NCBI GenBank assembly: GCA_910589685.1
Contig: CAJUTA010000021.1
Coordinates: 1 to 12,878 of the forward strand
From: an uncultured Ureaplasma sp.
Lineage (GTDB): Bacteria; Bacillota_I; Bacilli_A; Mycoplasmatales; Mycoplasmoidaceae
Direction: 5' to 3'
Length of the DNA stretch: 12,878 bases
Positions 9,820-12,878 of this stretch are shown one piece after another (position 1 is the first letter of the stretch; every line of letters starts with the position of its first letter). A program made the translations under genes and the position numbers. Under the pieces are notes generated by a model that made no database searches, was not told where the DNA came from, and saw nothing but the letters and a program-made list of their open reading frames with translations.

Positions 9820-10374
9820 TTAAATTGTTAAAATTTCTTTTTCACGATGAGTAAATAGCTCATCAATTTTTTGATTAGCTTTTTTAGTAATAATATCTAA
9901 TTCATTATTGAAATATTTTTTATCATCTTCTAATGCATTAGTATCTTTTTTAAAATCATCTTGTAAAGTTTGACGAAGACGACGAATATCAACTTTAGCA
10001 TCTTCAGCAATTGCTTTTGCTTTTTTTACTAATTCTTTACGCATTTCTTCTGTAGGACTAGGAAAACTCAAACGAATTGAATCTGCATCAACTTGGGGAT
10101 TAATTCCTAAATTTGATGCAGAAATAGCTGTTGTGATATTTTTTAATAAACTTCTATCATATGGTTTAATGACTAAAGTTCTTGCATCAGAAACACTAAT
10201 ATTTGCAATTTGATTAAAATTCATTTTTTCATCATATGCGTCTACTAAAATACCATCTAAAATGGCTGGCGTTGCACGACCTATTCTAATTTTGTTAAAT
10301 TCAGATGTCATTCAATTAACAATTGAATCAAATTTTTCATTGAATTTTAATTCATAACTATTTCAATCAATCAT
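9820..10374 (-). CDS. frr: Ribosome recycling factor
   Basis: Splits post-termination 70S ribosomes together with EF-G. The 184-residue product matches the usual length of about 185 and is recognisable throughout: FNKIRIGRATPAILDGILVDAY, IANISVSDARTLVIKPYD, the NLGINPQVDADSIRLSFPSPTEEMRKELVK stretch, and the helical VDIRRLRQTLQDDFKK. Two N-terminal Trp codons are UGA (10363-10365 and 10312-10314), so a standard-code annotation would start it about 20 residues late. The ATG at 10372-10374 has a strong AAGGAG site 7 nt upstream, inside pyrH. The gene overlaps the end of pyrH by 17 nt in another frame. Confidence 0.97.
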
Positions 10375-11089
10375 TAGTTTTCTCCTTTTCTATTATTGTT
10401 GTAGGAATTTCTTTTTCCATAGCTTTAATTAAACTATTTTTGTGATTAATATTAAAAACAATTAACTTGATATCATTATCACCACATAATGTTAATGCAG
10501 AATGATCCATAACTTTTAAGTCATTAACAATAACATCGTTATAAGTTAAAAAGTCATATCTATTTGCATCATTATGAATTTTAGGATCTTTATTATAAAC
10601 ACCATCAACACCATTTTTACCAACTAGGATTCAATTTGTATTTGTTTCAGCAGCTCGAAGGGCAGCTCCAGTATCTGTAGTAAAAAATGCTGAACCTGTT
10701 CCACCACAAAAAATGCAAATTTCATTATTAGATAGTGAGTTATTAACATCACGGACTGTATAGTAATCAATAAATGTATCAATTTTTACAGCACTAAATA
10801 GATGTGTTTTTAAATTTTCTTTTAAGCATAAATCATTAAATAAAATTCCATTAATCATTGTAGATAACATACCTAGTTGGTCTGCACGGTAACGATCTAA
10901 CATAAATTTTTTAGATGCATCGCCACGAAATAAATTTCCGCCACCAATAACTAATGAAATATCATATTTCTTATGCAAAATTTTTAATTGATTAATAATA
11001 TCTTTTGCTTTTAGAACATCAAAAACTTCATCATTGCTCTTTAATGATGCACCTGAAATTTTAATTAAAAGACGTTCACGTTTTGACAT
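10358..11089 (-). CDS. pyrH: UMP kinase (uridylate kinase)
   Basis: Phosphorylates UMP to UDP with ATP, as a hexamer of the amino-acid-kinase fold in the cytosol. The 243-residue product shows LLIKISGASL at the start, GGGNLFRGD, DRYRADQLGMLSTMING, CGGTGSAFFTTDTGAALRAAE, the VDGVYNKDP motif, and LKVMDHSALTLCGDNDIKLIVFNI near the end, all typical of PyrH. UGA encodes Trp at 10631-10633 and again at 10367-10369, after which LK and a TAG stop follow. The start ATG at 11087-11089 lies just after the tsf stop with no obvious Shine-Dalgarno. Position between tsf and frr is the standard bacterial order. Confidence 0.96.
10382..10387 (-). promoter_or_regulatory. Strong ribosome binding site of frr
   Basis: AAGGAG on the minus strand, 7 nt before the frr ATG. 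It lies within the last codons of pyrH and is the best Shine-Dalgarno in the window. It fixes the frr start upstream of the two UGA codons. Confidence 0.75.
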
Positions 11090-11100
11090 AAATTTAATTA

Positions 11101-11988
11101 TTATTTATTAGCTTGATTCATTTGTTCTGCAACTTCAGCGGCAAAATCAGATTCTTTCTTTTCAATTCCATCACCAAGAACAAAATTAATCATTTTAATT
11201 GCTTTTGCACCATTATTTGATAAATATTGTTCAACTGTTAAAGAAGGATCTTTTACATATGGTTGAGAAACTAAACAAATTTCTTTTAATAGTTTGTTAA
11301 CACGACCATCAACAATTTTAGTTAAGAATTCAACTGGTTTATTAGATTCTTGTTTAGTTTGTTCAAGAATAATTTCTTTTTCTTTATTTAATCAATTTTG
11401 ATCAACTTCAGATTCATTTACATATTTAGGATTCATAGCAGCAATATGCATAGCAATATTTGTAACTACTTCATCTGAAACTTTACCATCAACTAAAATA
11501 GCTGTTGCAACACGGTTATTCATATGTGTATAAATACCAATTGTTTGATTATCAGTTGCTTTTAGAATTTCAGTACGTCTAAAACCGATTTTTTCTCCAA
11601 TGATTGCAGTTAATTCTTGAGATGCTTCTTCAAAAGATTTTCCATTGATTTTTAAATTTTCAATATTTGTTGAACCTGATTCTAAAATTACATTTAACAT
11701 ATCATTTGTTAATTTAACAAATTGTTCATTTTTTGCCACAAAATCTGTTTGGCAATTAACTTCAATTATACAAGCTAATGTTTTATTATTATTAAATTTT
11801 GCTAATGTTAGACCTTCAGCAGCAATTGCATTTGCTTTTTTAGCAGCTTTGATTGCTCCATTTTTACGTAATCATTCAACAGCTAAATCTAAATCATCAT
11901 TTGTTTCATTTAAGGCTTTCATACAATCAGTCATTCCTGCGAATGTAATTGCACGTAATTGTTTAACTAATTCTGCTTTACTAGCCAT
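11101..11988 (-). CDS. tsf: Elongation factor Ts
   Basis: The guanine nucleotide exchange factor for EF-Tu. The 295-residue product, usual length for the family, has the N-terminal UBA-like domain (LRAITFAGMTDCMKAL, then AVEWLRKNGAIKAAKKA), the core signature EVNCQTDFVAKNEQF that contacts EF-Tu, and the C-terminal coiled and dimerisation region ending FAAEVAEQMNQANK. The Trp codons, including the one at 11392-11394, are UGA. The start ATG at 11986-11988 has an AGAGGT site 4 nt upstream and a TATAAT box about 42 nt upstream. The usual partner rpsB is not upstream here; a coaX-like gene is. Confidence 0.96.
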
Positions 11989-11992
11989 ATAT

Positions 11993-11998
11993 ACCTCT
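11993..11998 (-). promoter_or_regulatory. Ribosome binding site of tsf
   Basis: AGAGGT on the minus strand, 4 nt before the tsf ATG at 11986-11988. Confidence 0.55.
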
Positions 11999-12030
11999 AA
12001 AAAATATTATTATCAATAAATTATTTATAA

Positions 12031-12036
12031 ATTATA
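12031..12036 (-). promoter_or_regulatory. Candidate -10 box of a tsf operon promoter
   Basis: A consensus TATAAT on the minus strand lies in the 63-nt gap between coaX and tsf, the longest gap upstream of any minus-strand gene here. No -35 element is convincing. The gap is very AT-rich, so chance matches are likely. If real, it would drive tsf-pyrH-frr-uppS-cdsA-dxr-polC. Confidence 0.35.
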
Positions 12037-12051
12037 TCTAAATAATTAATA

Positions 12052-12768
12052 TTATTTTTTCATAAATTTTTTAATACATCATTTTTTGAAAGATAGAAGA
12101 ACTAAATTATTAATAACATTACAATCTTGAAAATTATTTGTTATTGTATTACTAATTCCATTTCCACAAAAAATAATTTCATTATTACTAAATTTATAAT
12201 ACTTTTTGATTTCTTCAATTGTGCCAATTGTTCTAAAATATGTTGCACTATTAATTGCATTAATTGTATTATTTCCATTAACTAAATTAGGTTTTAATTT
12301 AAAGAATTCTAAATCAAATTTGTTTGCAAGAAATTTGTTTATTGCATCATTTCCTAATTCAATTTGAATAGATTCAATTAAATTGTTTTTTATAATTAAA
12401 TAAACAGTGTATGTTCCATAACTGACCAACAAATAATTTGACAAATTTGATTCAATTAAAAAATTTATCATAAAGTAAATATCATCACCAATTTCTTTAT
12501 AATCAAATTTTTTTTGCAAATTGAATTCATTATGATATTTTTCTTTATCAAAAATAAATAAATTTTTATTTGTATTTTCTTTAATAAATTTATTTAATTC
12601 AAAATTAACATTAATTAAATAAATATTGTGATTATGCAAATATTTATCAAATATATAAGACAATTCATAAAGATTTGAATCTACTATATATATTTTGTCA
12701 TCGTCAAAACAATACTTAATATTTGTATTACCAATATCTAAATATAAATTTGGAAGTAGTTTGTTCAT
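12052..12768 (-). CDS. coaX: Divergent type III pantothenate kinase (CoaX/Baf family) homologue
   Basis: CoaX phosphorylates pantothenate as the first step of CoA synthesis. This 238-residue protein has the ASKHA-fold layout: phosphate-binding LYLDIGNTNIK at the start; EIGDDI (G94-I97), aligned to the family's EVGADR; LLVSYGTYTV, aligned to VVDFGTATT; NTINAINSATYF, aligned to the NTxxAxxxG helix; and FCGNGISN, aligned to the late TGG-A motif. The Arg of DR is Ile97 and the catalytic Asp of DFGTA is Ser116, so pantothenate kinase activity is doubtful. It may be a degenerate, fast-evolving or repurposed enzyme. UGA at 12079-12081 is read as Trp, adding eight further residues to a TAA at 12052-12054. 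There is no Shine-Dalgarno, and the ATG lies 13 nt after the terminator of the upstream tRNA gene. Confidence 0.65.
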
Positions 12769-12781
12769 AGTTTAATGATAT

Positions 12782-12809
12782 AAAAAAAAACTCTAACTAA
12801 AGTTAGAGT
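12782..12809 (-). terminator. Rho-independent terminator after tRNA-Leu
   Basis: On the minus strand an 8-bp perfect stem ACTCTAAC/GTTAGAGT (12802-12809 with 12790-12797) and a 4-base loop are followed by nine T residues (12782-12790, the first shared with the stem base). It starts 9 nt after the CCA end of the tRNA, as expected for a tRNA transcript terminator. Confidence 0.85.
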
Positions 12810-12818
12810 ATTTTAAGA

Positions 12819-12878
12819 TGGTGCGCATGAAGAGACTTGAACTCCCACTCCGTAAAGAACTAGATCCTAAGTCTAGCG
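12819..12878 (-). tRNA. tRNA-Leu (anticodon UAG), 3' part
   Basis: The minus strand shows the end of a class II tRNA: anticodon arm CTAGA-CTTAGGA-TCTAG with anticodon TAG at 12867-12869, a long variable arm (pairing TTCT with GGAG around TTAC), a T arm with GTTCAAGTC, the acceptor strand CATGCGC, discriminator A and an encoded CCA ending at 12819. A UAG anticodon with a long variable arm means leucine, reading CUN codons. The 5' part (acceptor strand and D arm) lies beyond the window. Confidence 0.92.

Noticed and set aside
12001..12060. AT-rich palindromic stretches upstream of tsf as a riboswitch or leader
   Set aside because: The gap is 63 nt of almost pure A/T; short self-complementary runs are expected by chance and no known riboswitch core is visible.
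1..12878. Mobile element, CRISPR array, toxin-antitoxin or defence system
   Set aside because: I saw no direct-repeat array, transposase or integrase motif, or small paired genes; all sequence is taken by core genes in conserved order.

Overview
The window reads as a piece of a wall-less, AT-rich Mollicutes genome (mycoplasma type) that uses genetic code 4. Nearly every conserved protein is interrupted by in-frame TGA where its family has tryptophan or reads straight through, for example RNase R at 560-562, SecG at 2391-2393, EF-Ts at 11392-11394 and UMP kinase at 10631-10633. Translated with UGA as Trp, the apparent fragments merge into ten full-length genes. Good Shine-Dalgarno sites occur only before some genes, as is common in mycoplasmas. 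dxr, the second step of the MEP isoprenoid pathway, is present in only some Mollicutes. It hints at the Mycoplasma penetrans/gallisepticum side of the group, but the species cannot be fixed from this window.

Layout: a short plus-strand gene tail (1-128) converges on a long minus-strand array covering almost everything else. Reading in the direction of transcription (high to low coordinates): the 3' part of tRNA-Leu(UAG) with encoded CCA (12819-12878); a Rho-independent terminator (12782-12809); a divergent type III pantothenate kinase homologue (coaX-like); then tsf, pyrH, frr, uppS, cdsA, dxr, polC, secG and rnr. Gaps between minus-strand genes are 63 nt or less. Two junctions overlap (pyrH/frr by 17 nt, dxr/polC by 11 nt). 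No stretch longer than 300 bases lacks a gene.

The order tsf-pyrH-frr-uppS-cdsA-dxr-polC is the classical Firmicutes block (rpsB-tsf-pyrH-frr-uppS-cdsA-dxr-rseP-proS-polC in Bacillus) with rpsB, rseP and proS missing. secG-rnr is also a conserved Firmicutes pair, here without smpB. Together the genes serve translation elongation and ribosome recycling (tsf, frr), UTP/CTP supply (pyrH), isoprenoid and polyprenyl-phosphate synthesis (dxr, uppS), phospholipid precursor synthesis (cdsA), replication (polC), secretion (secG) and RNA turnover (rnr).

I see no mobile element, CRISPR array, phage gene or obvious new multi-gene system; this is a core housekeeping region. The points that deserve a second look are molecular: PolC whose PHP metal-binding residues are replaced while polymerase and exonuclease residues are kept; a CoaX homologue lacking its catalytic Asp; a plus-strand terminator hairpin embedded in the last codons of rnr; a divergent DXR C-terminus; and gene ends that look extended past old UGA stops.
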